This document shows positions 33,070-41,132 of a stretch of DNA of 64,000 bases, piece by piece; position 1 is the stretch's first letter; the number at the start of each line of letters is the position of its first letter. A model generated the notes under the pieces. It did no database searches. It was not told the DNA's origin and saw only the letters and a list, made by a program, of their open reading frames with translations. The DNA comes from Fimbriimonas planktonicus (GTDB lineage: Bacteria > Armatimonadota > Fimbriimonadia > Fimbriimonadales > Fimbriimonadaceae), in the NCBI GenBank assembly GCA_965234685.1, contig OZ248539.1, positions 2,480,001 through 2,544,000 on the forward strand, written 5' to 3'. Both the position numbers and the translations under genes were made by a program.

Positions 33070-33735
33070 TTAGGAGCGTACCGTCTGGTCTGCCGGGGCG
33101 TCAGCCGTTCGCTGCGAGATCGTTGCTTGCGCGGTGCGCATCCGAATCTCTGCCAGTGCCATTCGAACCGGAACTTCTTTGCCGACCAGGTCTGCATTCT
33201 GAGCCTTGGCCGACTCCAACGCCACCTGCTCAAGCGGGCTAATGGCATCGCTCCCAGCAAATCGTTTTACAACGGCAATCAGGGCAGCGCTAAGTTCAGG
33301 GTTCTTGGATTTCTCGTACGCTTTGACCGCATTTGAAGCCTGCGTCGCCGTGAGCAGGAGGCTCGTTTCCGCGGTCATCGCCGCCGCGCTGACCAGGATC
33401 GCTTCCGCAACCAGTTTTTGCATGTCCTCCTCTGGTGCATCGAGAAGGTCAAGCAGCTCGGGAAGAAGCTGTGGATCGGCGAGTTGCTTCGCTTGCTCTG
33501 CCGCCAACCGCTGCCCCGGAGTCGCGCCGGCGGCAATGCCGGTGGTCAAAAGAATCATCGCGCCGAGCCCGCTCCAATCAGGGAACTGATTTTTCAGAAT
33601 GCTTTGGACGAGCAAATACAGACTGCTAACCGCAGTGAGCGCCAGCACCCATCGAATACCATTCTTGACTTGATCGCGCCGCTTCTTCTCCCGCTGAAGA
33701 ATGCTAACGAGTTCGCTTGGCTGCATCGATAGCAT
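33070..33735 (-). CDS. Membrane protein with helical-repeat domain, unknown function
   Basis: A 221-residue protein. Two membrane helices in the first third (IRWVLALTAVSSLYLLVQSI and LGAMILLTTGIAAG) precede an Ala/Leu-rich helical region (about 75-200) that resembles HEAT-type repeats (LLPELLDLLDAPEEDMQKLV). No family is recognised. It is 3 bp before ftsY and 7 bp after the PIG-L gene, so it belongs to the leftward RfaE2-PIG-L-ftsY operon. Confidence 0.65.
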   Translation of the reverse strand: MLSMQPSELVSILQREKKRRDQVKNGIRWVLALTAVSSLYLLVQSILKNQFPDWSGLGAMILLTTGIAAGATPGQRLAAEQAKQLADPQLLPELLDLLDAPEEDMQKLVAEAILVSAAAMTAETSLLLTATQASNAVKAYEKSKNPELSAALIAVVKRFAGSDAISPLEQVALESAKAQNADLVGKEVPVRMALAEIRMRTAQATISQRTADAPADQTVRS

Positions 33736-33742
33736 TGTGCTT

Positions 33743-34519
33743 TCAGTTTGCGGCCGGACTTGACGTTAGACCTACCGACGGCTGGTACTCACGTTCAAAT
33801 TCGCGGTACGCCAAGGTCCAACGAACCCAGCGGTCCGAGACTTCAAGTCGATGTCGTCGCCAACCCGAATGGTTTGGAATCAGAAAGTCGCGGGTCGTCG
33901 CCGTACGCATAACTTCTCGCGTCGCCAACTTGGCTGGCTGTCCGAGCACTCCGCAACACAGGTGATAGGTGCACAAGACTCGGTAGATGGTCTGACTCGG
34001 ATACCGCTTTGCCCAACTCTTTTTGAGCCTGATTTCCTCTGCCGTTAGCGGTAGCACGGTCTGCCCTGCCGGGTCCGAGAACCGGTTCATCCGCTGCATG
34101 ATCGTGTGATAGCCGTAGTAAAGTGGAAACTCAAGGACGGTCCCCGCGAACGCGCGACGGACCAAAACGTGGGTTGCGTCGTGATCAAGATGCCCTTGCT
34201 CAAACGCGCAAGTCGCCACCCGATCCGGCTCAATTGCCGTCATCAATTCGTTCAGCCAGGGCAACGCCTCTGCCATTTGCTCGCATAGCCGACCATCTTC
34301 CCCGTGCCAAAAGTGCAGCCGATTTTCCTCGACTCCGAGGTCTATGCAAACCGCGGTGGATTCCGCCTTCCGGACCGGTGTGTGGTGCAGCCAGAGGATA
34401 TGAACTTCCGCTCCGCCCAGGCAAAGGCGACGAATGAATGCGGCGACGGCAAGCTCGTCATCCGGATGCGGAAAGACAAAAAACCATCGCTGCCCAGCCC
34501 CGAACTCGAAAGCATTCAC
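33743..34519 (-). CDS. PIG-L/LmbE-family deacetylase
   Basis: A 258-residue zinc-dependent N-deacetylase. FPHPDDELAVAAFIRRL has the metal-binding H-P-D-D-E motif, and the third ligand and active-site region is EQGHLDHDATHVLVRRAF. The family removes acetyl groups from GlcNAc-like sugars in glycolipids, mycothiol or bacillithiol. It overlaps the nucleotidyltransferase upstream by 4 bp, suggesting a joint role in making an unusual sugar or glycolipid. The specific substrate is unknown. Confidence 0.88.
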   Translation of the reverse strand: MNAFEFGAGQRWFFVFPHPDDELAVAAFIRRLCLGGAEVHILWLHHTPVRKAESTAVCIDLGVEENRLHFWHGEDGRLCEQMAEALPWLNELMTAIEPDRVATCAFEQGHLDHDATHVLVRRAFAGTVLEFPLYYGYHTIMQRMNRFSDPAGQTVLPLTAEEIRLKKSWAKRYPSQTIYRVLCTYHLCCGVLGQPAKLATREVMRTATTRDFLIPNHSGWRRHRLEVSDRWVRWTLAYREFEREYQPSVGLTSSPAAN

Positions 34520-34965
34520 TGGTCCAACCCCAACGCACGCACTGCCCGCGTGCTGGATCGTCCCTCCAACAAAGGCAGAATGACCACCGTGCCGCCGTAG
34601 CTGCGGACAATCGCCGTCTCTGGCAAATCATCCGCAACATAATCGCCCCCCTTCACATGGACTTGCGGTTGCAAAATCGAGATCAGCTCGCTCGGCGTGT
34701 CTTCTTCGAATACAACCGCCCCATCCACTGCCCGCAAACCCTCGAGCACGGCAATCCGATCTTCCAGTCTGTGAATCGGGCGTTCTGGCCCTTTTCCGAG
34801 CCGCCGAACGCTGTCATCCGAGTTCACGCCGACGATCAGGAGGTCGCCAAGCGCACGGCATTCGCTGAGAATCTGGACGTGACCGGCGTGGAGAATATCG
34901 AAAACGCCATTGGTAAACACCAAGCGCTTTCCGCGCCGGAGTTGCAACGCATCCGACAATTCCAC
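34516..34965 (-). CDS. RfaE2/HldE-C-like sugar-phosphate nucleotidyltransferase
   Basis: A 149-residue cytidylyltransferase-fold enzyme. VFTNGVFDILHAGHVQIL carries the HxGH motif (HAGH), LIVGVNSDDSVRRLGKG is the usual second block, and EGRSSTRAVRAL replaces the (I/V)SST(R/K) motif near the C-terminus. VKGGDYVADDLPE is very close to RfaE domain II (D-glycero-beta-D-manno-heptose 1-phosphate adenylyltransferase). Size equals the stand-alone RfaE2 form. It starts at GTG with TAAACT 6 nt upstream. Confidence 0.87.
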   Translation of the reverse strand: MELSDALQLRRGKRLVFTNGVFDILHAGHVQILSECRALGDLLIVGVNSDDSVRRLGKGPERPIHRLEDRIAVLEGLRAVDGAVVFEEDTPSELISILQPQVHVKGGDYVADDLPETAIVRSYGGTVVILPLLEGRSSTRAVRALGLDQ

Positions 34966-34971
34966 TCCGCT

Positions 34972-35024
34972 AGTTTATCGTCTTCCCTGTGCGGTCCCAC
35001 GACTCAGCGCTTCGGACGTAAACT
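34972..35024. promoter_or_regulatory. Divergent pair of leaderless promoters
   Basis: On the minus strand TAAACT (34977-34972) precedes the RfaE2 GTG by 6 nt. On the plus strand TAAACT (35019-35024) precedes the ccmA GTG by 6 nt. The two promoters have identical -10 hexamers and gaps. -35 boxes are not obvious and there is no Shine-Dalgarno sequence for either gene. Confidence 0.55.
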
Positions 35025-35030
35025 CTGCAC

Positions 35031-35588
35031 GTGCTTAGCGCGAAGAACCTTGGGAAACGACTCGGCTCGCGTTGGCTGTTTCGGAACCTCGAGTTCGAAC
35101 TCGGCATTGGCGATGCGCTCCTCATCACCGGCCCCAACGGCTCCGGCAAAAGCACGTTGCTCCGATGCCTATGCGGTCTTGAGTCCCTTTCCGAAGGTTC
35201 GGTGACGAGCGGCCCTCTCGGGCTCGCCGCGATCGATCAGGCGGTGTATCCAGACTTGACCTGCCAGGAGCACATCGACCTGATGGTCGACCTACGGGGA
35301 ACCGGCAACCGGAACGCGCTTGATCTCGTGAATCTGAAGTACGCCGCAAACTTGCCCGCCCAAAAGCTGTCCAGCGGAATGCGCGCCCGTCTCAAACTCG
35401 CGATGGCCGTGCTACATGCCCCAACGGTTTTGCTACTAGATGAACCCAGTGCAACCCTCGACGCCCCTGGCATCGAGCTGGTGGAGAACCTTATTGCCGA
35501 GCAACTCAAGCGCGGCTGCCTCATCATCGCCACCAACGACCCGAACGAGCGGCGGCTAGCGAACCAAGAGATTTCCCTCGAAGTTTGA
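35031..35588 (+). CDS. ccmA: CcmA-like ABC transporter ATP-binding protein
   Basis: A 185-residue ATPase. Walker A is ITGPNGSGKSTLLRCLCGL, the signature is QKLSSGMRARLKLA, and Walker B is PTVLLLDEPSATLDAPG. It is short like CcmA of the heme-exporter/cytochrome c maturation complex, and CcmB- and CcmC-like genes follow. The complex releases heme-loaded CcmE from CcmC. The start is GTG. Confidence 0.85.
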   Translation: MLSAKNLGKRLGSRWLFRNLEFELGIGDALLITGPNGSGKSTLLRCLCGLESLSEGSVTSGPLGLAAIDQAVYPDLTCQEHIDLMVDLRGTGNRNALDLVNLKYAANLPAQKLSSGMRARLKLAMAVLHAPTVLLLDEPSATLDAPGIELVENLIAEQLKRGCLIIATNDPNERRLANQEISLEV

Positions 35589-35606
35589 TCTGGTTAACTG
35601 ACTTTC

Positions 35607-36272
35607 GTGACGCTAACCGCGCTGTTCGCGATTCTGAGAAAGGAGTTCCGTGTGGAATTTCGATCGCGGAGCGGCTTCTTTGCGGCAGGCTTATTCGCGG
35701 TGATGGCCGTCTTCGCAATCTCGGCGGCTAGCTTCAACTCAAAACTCCCAGGCAACCTTGCTTCCGGCCTCGTTTGGGTAAGCCTGCTGTTCGGGAGCGT
35801 CATCGCGGTTCCGCGGCGATTTCTCCAAGAAGAAGAGTTACGCACCGCCGATCTCTTGCGCCTCGCCGCGCACCCAAATGCCGTTTATTGGGGCAAGACC
35901 TTGTTTGCGATTACCGAAACCATCGCATACGGCACAGTCGTTTCTGTCTTGTTTTTCCTTCTGACCTCGGCAAAGTTGGTCGACCCGGGCCTGTACTGCC
36001 TCGGAGTGCTCGGAACCTCAATCTGCATGGGCAGCGTGATTAGCCTTTGCGGCGCGATTGCGAGCCAGTCGTCCAACCGGACGGCCCTTGCCAGCGCGAT
36101 TTCCTTGCCGCTGATTGTCCCAATTGTTTTCATGGGTATCGCTTGTTTGCGCGTTTCGATGGGAGAGGGGCTGATCCCTGGTGGCTGGCGTTCCGGGTAC
36201 GGATTGGTCGGGTACGGTATTGCTAGTCTGGCAATCGGGCCATACCTTTTCGCGGCGGTTTGGAAGCGTTGA
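35607..36272 (+). CDS. ccmB: CcmB-like heme exporter permease
   Basis: A 221-residue membrane protein with six predicted helices. AILRKEFRVEFRSRSGFFAA at the N-terminus and VPRRFLQEEELRTADLLRL between helices 2 and 3 are typical of CcmB. GTG start. It is 18 bp after ccmA and overlaps ccmC by 13 bp. Confidence 0.88.
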   Translation: MTLTALFAILRKEFRVEFRSRSGFFAAGLFAVMAVFAISAASFNSKLPGNLASGLVWVSLLFGSVIAVPRRFLQEEELRTADLLRLAAHPNAVYWGKTLFAITETIAYGTVVSVLFFLLTSAKLVDPGLYCLGVLGTSICMGSVISLCGAIASQSSNRTALASAISLPLIVPIVFMGIACLRVSMGEGLIPGGWRSGYGLVGYGIASLAIGPYLFAAVWKR

Positions 36273-36991
36273 AGAAGCTAGGAATCCTTTTGTTCGGCCT
36301 GATGGTAAGCGCGGGAATCGTGCTGACCTTCACCGCGCCTAACGCGAAGTCGTTCCAGAACCCCGAACTTGCCCGAATCGTTTTCTATCACCTTCCGTGC
36401 GCCATCCTGAGCGCGATCCTGATGACGATTGCCCCGTATTTCGGGATTCGCTCGCTTAAGACCCAGAAGCAAATCTGGGACCTGAGAATGACCGCGGCGA
36501 TGGAGCTGGCAACCTTGCTCGGCGCCCTGACGCTCATCACCGGAATCATCTTTTCCAAGGTCCAGTGGGGAGCGTGGTGGAACTGGGACCCGCGCCAAAG
36601 CAGCTACCTGATGGTAATGCTCATGGCAATGGCCTTTTTCGCCATCCGCGCTTCGCTGGAAGGCGAAAAGAGGTCCCAGTACAGCAGCACCTACCTGATG
36701 GCCATGCTGCTTCCGATCATCTTCCTTATCTTCATTTACCCACGACTCAGCGTCGTACAATCGCTGCACCCCGACGTGATCAAGTACGGCGGGTTCGATC
36801 GTGAATACACGATCACGCTCTACACCATGTTTGCCCTGATCGGTGGCGTGGTTTGGTGGCTTTACAAACTCCGCGTTCGCGTGGGATTACTCGAAATCGA
36901 AAAGGACAACCCAGATGCAAAATTGGCAAATCGCGATCATTCCGCCACTCCTCGTGTGGTTCGGCCTGTTCCTCTATCTAAACCGCGTTAG
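36260..36991 (+). CDS. ccmC: CcmC-like cytochrome c assembly protein
   Basis: A 243-residue membrane protein with six helices. The heme-binding Trp-rich motif is QWGAWWNWDPRQSSYLM, and likely heme-ligand His residues are in FYHLPCAILS and SLHPDVIKYGG. CcmC passes heme to CcmE. The start is TTG, with a second in-frame TTG three codons on; both overlap the ccmB end. The 3' end overlaps the ccmD-like gene by 77 bp. Confidence 0.9.
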   Translation: MEALKKLGILLFGLMVSAGIVLTFTAPNAKSFQNPELARIVFYHLPCAILSAILMTIAPYFGIRSLKTQKQIWDLRMTAAMELATLLGALTLITGIIFSKVQWGAWWNWDPRQSSYLMVMLMAMAFFAIRASLEGEKRSQYSSTYLMAMLLPIIFLIFIYPRLSVVQSLHPDVIKYGGFDREYTITLYTMFALIGGVVWWLYKLRVRVGLLEIEKDNPDAKLANRDHSATPRVVRPVPLSKPR

Positions 36992-37043
36992 CCAACGACT
37001 GGAGCGCCTCGAAAAATCTGATGGCGTCTCTCCCGAAAGCTGA
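36915..37043 (+). CDS. ccmD: CcmD-like small membrane protein
   Basis: A 42-residue protein encoded mostly inside ccmC in another frame and running 23 bp into the methyltransferase gene. MQNWQIAIIPPLLVWFGLFL is one membrane helix, followed by YLNRVSQRLERLEK, a basic helical tail. This is the topology and size of CcmD, which holds CcmC and the CcmAB ATPase together. AAAGGA lies 9 nt before the ATG. Confidence 0.7.
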   Translation: MQNWQIAIIPPLLVWFGLFLYLNRVSQRLERLEKSDGVSPES

Positions 37044-37770
37044 TTCGTTCCGTAACGTCGCCCCCTACTATGACGAGCTCATGCGGAAGGTTCCGTATGA
37101 CATGTGGGCGAGTTACTACTTGCTGCTCTTGGCGACCCAAGATGCTCACCCCCGTACGGCCTTAGATGTCGGATGCGGGACCGGGACCGTTGCCGAGCTT
37201 CTTCTGAACGAAGGAATCGCAACATCCGGCATCGACCTTTCCCCTGGAATGATCGAACTTGCTCGACAAAAGGCCCAGGACAAAGGCCTTCAAATCCCGT
37301 ACACCGTTGCCGACGCCAGCGACTTCAGCCTCGTCGAAACGTTCGATGCCGCGTACAGCATGTTCGATTCGCTGAACAACATTCTCGAACCCGAGCGGCT
37401 TGGAAGCGCCTTCAAGTGCATCGCCAACCACATTCCGGCCGGAGGCTCGTTCATCTTCGATCTCAACATGGCGTACGCCTTCGAAGAGCAACTCTTTGAC
37501 CAGTCGGACATGAAGCCACGAAGCAAGCTCCGCTACGTTTGGAACGGAGAATGGGACCCGGCAACCCGGCTGATCACCGTTTTCATGAAGTTCTGGTGGC
37601 AAGGCGAGGCCTTTGAAGAGGTGCACGTGCAACGGGCCTACGAGATCGACGAGGTCGCCGAACTGCTTCGCGCGGCCGGCTTTGGCGAACTTCGCGCCTA
37701 TCACGCATACACCCTGGACCCGCCAAGAAAGAAAAGCGATCGCGTGCATTTTTCAGCCATCAAGCAGTAG
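37021..37770 (+). CDS. Class I SAM-dependent methyltransferase
   Basis: A 249-residue soluble methyltransferase. Motif I is ALDVGCGTGTVAELLLNEG, followed by SGIDLSPGMIELARQKA, then FDAAYSMFDSLNNI and GGSFIFDLNMAYAFEE. The N-terminal ADSFRNVAPYYDELMRKVPYD is common in small-molecule methyltransferases of this class. Its start overlaps the ccmD-like gene, so it is cotranscribed with ccmABCD; no link to cytochrome maturation is known. Confidence 0.88.
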   Translation: MASLPKADSFRNVAPYYDELMRKVPYDMWASYYLLLLATQDAHPRTALDVGCGTGTVAELLLNEGIATSGIDLSPGMIELARQKAQDKGLQIPYTVADASDFSLVETFDAAYSMFDSLNNILEPERLGSAFKCIANHIPAGGSFIFDLNMAYAFEEQLFDQSDMKPRSKLRYVWNGEWDPATRLITVFMKFWWQGEAFEEVHVQRAYEIDEVAELLRAAGFGELRAYHAYTLDPPRKKSDRVHFSAIKQ

Positions 37771-37790
37771 TCAAACCTTGCGCGGAAACC

Positions 37791-37840
37791 GGTGTCACTC
37801 AAAACCCGGACCCCTTGAAGTCCATGGCAACCATCAAACT
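37791..37840 (+). promoter_or_regulatory. Shared 50-bp upstream element, copy 1
   Basis: Starts with GGTGTCAC and ends CAAACT, with an ACCCCTTGAA core. It matches copies at 38902 and 40003 at most positions. Exactly 17 nt separate it from the start codon of the paralogue in each case. CTTGAA may be part of a -35 box. Confidence 0.7.
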
Positions 37841-37857
37841 AATAGTGCTGGTCAGCC

Positions 37858-38790
37858 ATGAAGAAAATCCTGTTCACCACCGCCATCTTTGCTTCCGTCC
37901 TCGCCTCCGGCCAGGCGGTAGACCTCGGAATCGCTAACGATTTCAACGCTTTTATTTTTGAGAACGCAGACACCAACGGTGGCCACAGTGACGGCGCGGT
38001 GGCCGTCGGCGGCAACTGGAAACTGGGCTACGAAGCCAATGGGCATAACCTCGGTGCTTCCAGCGTCGCCGGCGCTTCAAATGTCTCGATGTACGTCGGT
38101 GGCAACATCACCACGCAGGGTGTCGCACGAAGCCTGCGTGGCAACGTCCACGTCGGTGGGACGATCACTGGAACCCTTGACGTCCAGAACGGCCAGCTCA
38201 ACCCGGGTGGGGTCGGAGCTTCGGCGGCGATCTTCAATCAGCAACGGAACTACAGCACCAACCAGTCCAGCTACCTCGCGTCGCTGACCGGTCAGGCAAT
38301 CAACATTTCCGATCCAAACAACATCAACGTTAACCTGAGCTCGAACACGGGCAACGGAAACCTGAAGGTTTACAACGTCAACGCTAGCCAGCTCAGCAGC
38401 CTTAGCACGCTAAACCTCAGCGGTGGAAACGGCAACGAGACCGTGGTCATCAACGTCACCGGAACCACCGTCAACTGGGGTTGGCAGGTCAACTACGCGA
38501 ACAAGAACAAGCTCGTCTGGAATTTCGTCGACGCCACGAACATCACGGTTGCCAACCGCAATTTCGACGGTTCAATGCTCGCCGTGAACGCTACGGTTAA
38601 CCAGTCCCAGAACATTCAGGGAACGATGATCGCCAAGTCGTGGGTCAACCGAAACTCGGCTGAGCTGCACTTCGGCAACCAGTACAAGTTCAACGGAAAC
38701 CTTCCATCCGCACCAGTACCAGAGCCAGCCACCTTCCTCGCCCTCGGCGCAGGAGTCGCGGCGTTCATCCGCCGACGACGCTCGAACTAA
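37858..38790 (+). CDS. Choice-of-anchor-A / PEP-CTERM surface protein, paralogue 1
   Basis: A 310-residue exported protein. Signal peptide MKKILFTTAIFASVLASGQA is followed by a choice-of-anchor-A domain, starting LGIANDFNAFIFENADTNGG and containing SDGAVAVGGNW, with a right-handed beta-type body and Asn-rich strands (LNLSGGNGNETVVINVTG). The C-terminus is a full sorting signal: VPEPATFLALGAGVAAFI then RRRRSN. Exosortase (not in the window) would remove the tail and release or anchor the protein in the envelope or matrix. It is the first of three tandem copies. Confidence 0.87.
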   Translation: MKKILFTTAIFASVLASGQAVDLGIANDFNAFIFENADTNGGHSDGAVAVGGNWKLGYEANGHNLGASSVAGASNVSMYVGGNITTQGVARSLRGNVHVGGTITGTLDVQNGQLNPGGVGASAAIFNQQRNYSTNQSSYLASLTGQAINISDPNNINVNLSSNTGNGNLKVYNVNASQLSSLSTLNLSGGNGNETVVINVTGTTVNWGWQVNYANKNKLVWNFVDATNITVANRNFDGSMLAVNATVNQSQNIQGTMIAKSWVNRNSAELHFGNQYKFNGNLPSAPVPEPATFLALGAGVAAFIRRRRSN

Positions 38791-38804
38791 GCTCTCCAGC
38801 TTCT

Positions 38805-38837
38805 GCGCCCGACCCAAATTGGGTCGGGCGCTTTTTT
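38805..38837 (+). terminator. Terminator of PEP-CTERM paralogue 1
   Basis: GCGCCCGACCC pairs perfectly with GGGTCGGGCGC over a 5-nt loop, followed by TTTTTT. The block from the stop codon to this hairpin is nearly identical after paralogue 3. Confidence 0.93.
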
Positions 38838-38901
38838 GTGTGTGGTGCGATCGCATGCATTTTTGGGGGTCAAGCTACAGTCCAGCCCGAGTTCCGAAAT
38901 G

Positions 38902-38951
38902 GGTGTCACACGAAACCCGGACCCCTTGAACTCCATCGCTCCAAGCAAACT
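38902..38951 (+). promoter_or_regulatory. Shared 50-bp upstream element, copy 2
   Basis: Second copy of the GGTGTCAC-to-CAAACT element, 17 nt before the start of paralogue 2. It lies about 65 bp after the terminator of paralogue 1, so each paralogue seems to be its own transcription unit. Confidence 0.7.
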
Positions 38952-38968
38952 TTCTTTGCCTGTCACCA

Positions 38969-39901
38969 ATGAAAAAATTTCTTTTCAGCACCATTATTTT
39001 TGCATTGGTTCTCGCATCGGGTAATGCCGATGACCTCGGAATAGCTAACGATTTCAACGCCTTCATTTTTTCGGACGCGAACACGATCGGTGGTCAGAGC
39101 GACGGCGCGGTGGCCGTCGGAGGACACTGGGACATGGGCTACGCGGTGAACCGCAACAACCTCGGTGCATCCACCATAACAGAAAATCCCAACGTTGCTA
39201 TGGTTGTTGGTGGCAGCATTACCACGCAGGGTGTCGCTCGAAGCCTGCACGGCGACGTCTACGTCGGGCAAAGAATTACCGGAACGCTGGACGTCCAGAA
39301 CGGCCAGTTGAACCCTGATAGAATATCGCACCGTTTCAACGAGCAGGAAGAGTACAGTCGTGTCCAGTCCAGCTATCTTGCATCGCTGACCGGTCAAGCC
39401 ATCAACGTTTCCGATCCAAACAACATCAACGTAAACCTGAGAGCGAACACGCGAAACGGAAACCTGAAGGTTTACAACGTCAACGCCAGCGAATTGAGCA
39501 CCCTAAGCACCCTGAACCTAAGCGGTGGAAACGGCAACGAAACGGTTGTTATTAATGTCCGCGGACATGCTGACGTCAACTGGGGTTGGGAGGTGAACTA
39601 CCCAAACAAGAACAGGTTGGTTTGGAACTTCCTAGATACCCGTAACATCTTCGTTGCCAACCGCGACTTCGATGGTTCGATGATCGCACGATACGCGACG
39701 GTCAGCCAGGTCAAAAACATTCGGGGAACCATGATCGCTAATCGGTGGGTTAGCGGAAACGGGGCTGAACTGCACTTCGGCAATCAGTACAAATTCAATG
39801 GGCACCTGCCGTATGCCCCGGTTCCAGAGCCCGCCACACTCCTCGTCCTCGGCGCGGGAGCTGTCGCTTTCATCCGACGACGACGCTCGAACCAAGCTTA
39901 A
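38969..39901 (+). CDS. Choice-of-anchor-A / PEP-CTERM surface protein, paralogue 2
   Basis: A 310-residue paralogue with the same plan: signal peptide (MKKFLFSTIIFALVLASGNA), anchor-A domain (LGIANDFNAFIFSDANTIGG, SDGAVAVGGHW), and VPEPATLLVLGAGAVAFI plus RRRRSNQA. It diverges more from its neighbours in the middle (NPDRISHRFNEQEEYSR replaces a Gly-rich loop). The terminator after it is degenerate: only an imperfect GCCCGG hairpin remains, with no T-run. Confidence 0.87.
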   Translation: MKKFLFSTIIFALVLASGNADDLGIANDFNAFIFSDANTIGGQSDGAVAVGGHWDMGYAVNRNNLGASTITENPNVAMVVGGSITTQGVARSLHGDVYVGQRITGTLDVQNGQLNPDRISHRFNEQEEYSRVQSSYLASLTGQAINVSDPNNINVNLRANTRNGNLKVYNVNASELSTLSTLNLSGGNGNETVVINVRGHADVNWGWEVNYPNKNRLVWNFLDTRNIFVANRDFDGSMIARYATVSQVKNIRGTMIANRWVSGNGAELHFGNQYKFNGHLPYAPVPEPATLLVLGAGAVAFIRRRRSNQA

Positions 39902-40002
39902 GTAGTCGCGCCCGGCCGAACTTGCGCTGGGCTCATTTGGATGTACTGCGATCGTGTTCAATTTTCTCCGCTCGAGCAGGAGTCAGCGTGTGTTCCGAAA
40001 GG

Positions 40003-40052
40003 GGTGTCACACGAAACCCCGACCCCTTGAACTCCATGGCGCCCAGCAAACT
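40003..40052 (+). promoter_or_regulatory. Shared 50-bp upstream element, copy 3
   Basis: Third copy, again exactly 17 nt before the start codon of its paralogue. It is closest in sequence to copy 2 (both have CACACGAAACCC and TTGAACTCCAT). Confidence 0.7.
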
Positions 40053-40069
40053 CAATCTATCGGCCACAC

Positions 40070-40999
40070 ATGAAAAAATTTCTTTTCATCACCTTTATTT
40101 TTGCATTGGTGTTCGCTTCTGCCCAGGCCGATGACCTCGGAGTCGCGAACGATTTCAACGCCTTCATTTTTGAAGGGGCGAACACGACCGGTGGTCATAG
40201 CGAAGGAGCGGTGGCCGTCGGAGGCGGGTGGAACATGGCCTACGAAGTGAACCGTAGCAACCTCGGCGCCTCCACCATTACCGGAACTTCCAACGTTTCG
40301 ATGTACGTGGGCGGCATCAGCACCCAGGGGGTCGCCCGAAGCCTCCACGGAAATGTCCATGTCCGTGTCCCTATCGCTGGAACGCTCGACATCAAGAACG
40401 GCCAGTTGAACCCTGGTGGGGAAAAAGGCTCGTACTCAGTCTTCGAACGGCAAGAACTGTACAGCATTTTCCAGTCTTCGGACCTTGCGTATCTGACCGG
40501 TCAAGCCATCAACGTTTCCGATCCAAACAACATCAACGTAAACCTAAGTGCGAACACGCGAAACGGAAACCTGAAGGTTTATAACGTAAACGCTCGCGAT
40601 CTTAGTAGCCTGAGCACGCTTAACTTGAGCGGAGGTAACGGTAGAGAGACGGTTGTCATTAATGTCTACGGAACTACGGTCAATTGGAACTGGCAAGTCA
40701 ACTACGCAAACAAGAACAGACTTCTCTGGAACTTCGCCGGAGCCCGTAACATTTTGATTTCTAACCGCGACTTCGATGGCTCGATGCTCGCGGTGTACGC
40801 AAACGTCAACCAAGCAAAGCACATTCGGGGGACCATGATCGCTCGGTCGTGGAGCAACGCAAACTCGGCTGAATTGCACTTTGGCAATCAGTACAAGTTC
40901 AATGGAAACCTTCCAGTCACGGTGGTACCAGAGCCCGTGACCTTCCTCGTCCTCGGCGCGGGAGTTGCGGCGTTCATCCGACGAAGACGCTCAAACTAA
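40070..40999 (+). CDS. Choice-of-anchor-A / PEP-CTERM surface protein, paralogue 3
   Basis: A 309-residue paralogue. Signal peptide MKKFLFITFIFALVFASAQA, anchor-A domain (LGVANDFNAFIFEGANTTGG, SEGAVAVGGGW), and sorting tail VPEPVTFLVLGAGVAAFI with RRRRSN. The PEP motif is followed by Val instead of Ala. A lost Asn/Thr in the YVGGISTQG stretch makes it one residue shorter. Conserved strands LTGQAIN and LKVYNVNA are shared by all three. It ends at a strong terminator. Confidence 0.87.
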   Translation: MKKFLFITFIFALVFASAQADDLGVANDFNAFIFEGANTTGGHSEGAVAVGGGWNMAYEVNRSNLGASTITGTSNVSMYVGGISTQGVARSLHGNVHVRVPIAGTLDIKNGQLNPGGEKGSYSVFERQELYSIFQSSDLAYLTGQAINVSDPNNINVNLSANTRNGNLKVYNVNARDLSSLSTLNLSGGNGRETVVINVYGTTVNWNWQVNYANKNRLLWNFAGARNILISNRDFDGSMLAVYANVNQAKHIRGTMIARSWSNANSAELHFGNQYKFNGNLPVTVVPEPVTFLVLGAGVAAFIRRRRSN

Positions 41000-41013
41000 G
41001 CTCTCCAGCTTCT

Positions 41014-41046
41014 GCGCCCGACCCACAGTGGGTCGGGCGCATTTTT
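41014..41046 (+). terminator. Terminator of PEP-CTERM paralogue 3
   Basis: GCGCCCGACCCAC and GTGGGTCGGGCGC form a very stable stem followed by ATTTTTG. Same sequence context as the terminator of paralogue 1, consistent with duplication of the whole unit. Confidence 0.92.
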
Positions 41047-41080
41047 GTTTGGGTTACCTGAAATTAGCGGGAACTCATTT

Positions 41081-41094
41081 GTACTGGTCAGTAC
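41081..41094 (+). promoter_or_regulatory. Palindromic operator-like site upstream of the AhpD-like gene
   Basis: GTACTG-GT-CAGTAC is a perfect 6-bp inverted repeat with a 2-nt centre, of the kind bound by TetR-family repressors. Overlapping it, TACTGT could be the -10 box. It lies 38 bp before the start codon; no TetR gene is nearby. Confidence 0.55.
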
Positions 41095-41132
41095 TGTAAA
41101 CGTTGTCACTCGACAGTTAGAGGAAAACGAAC

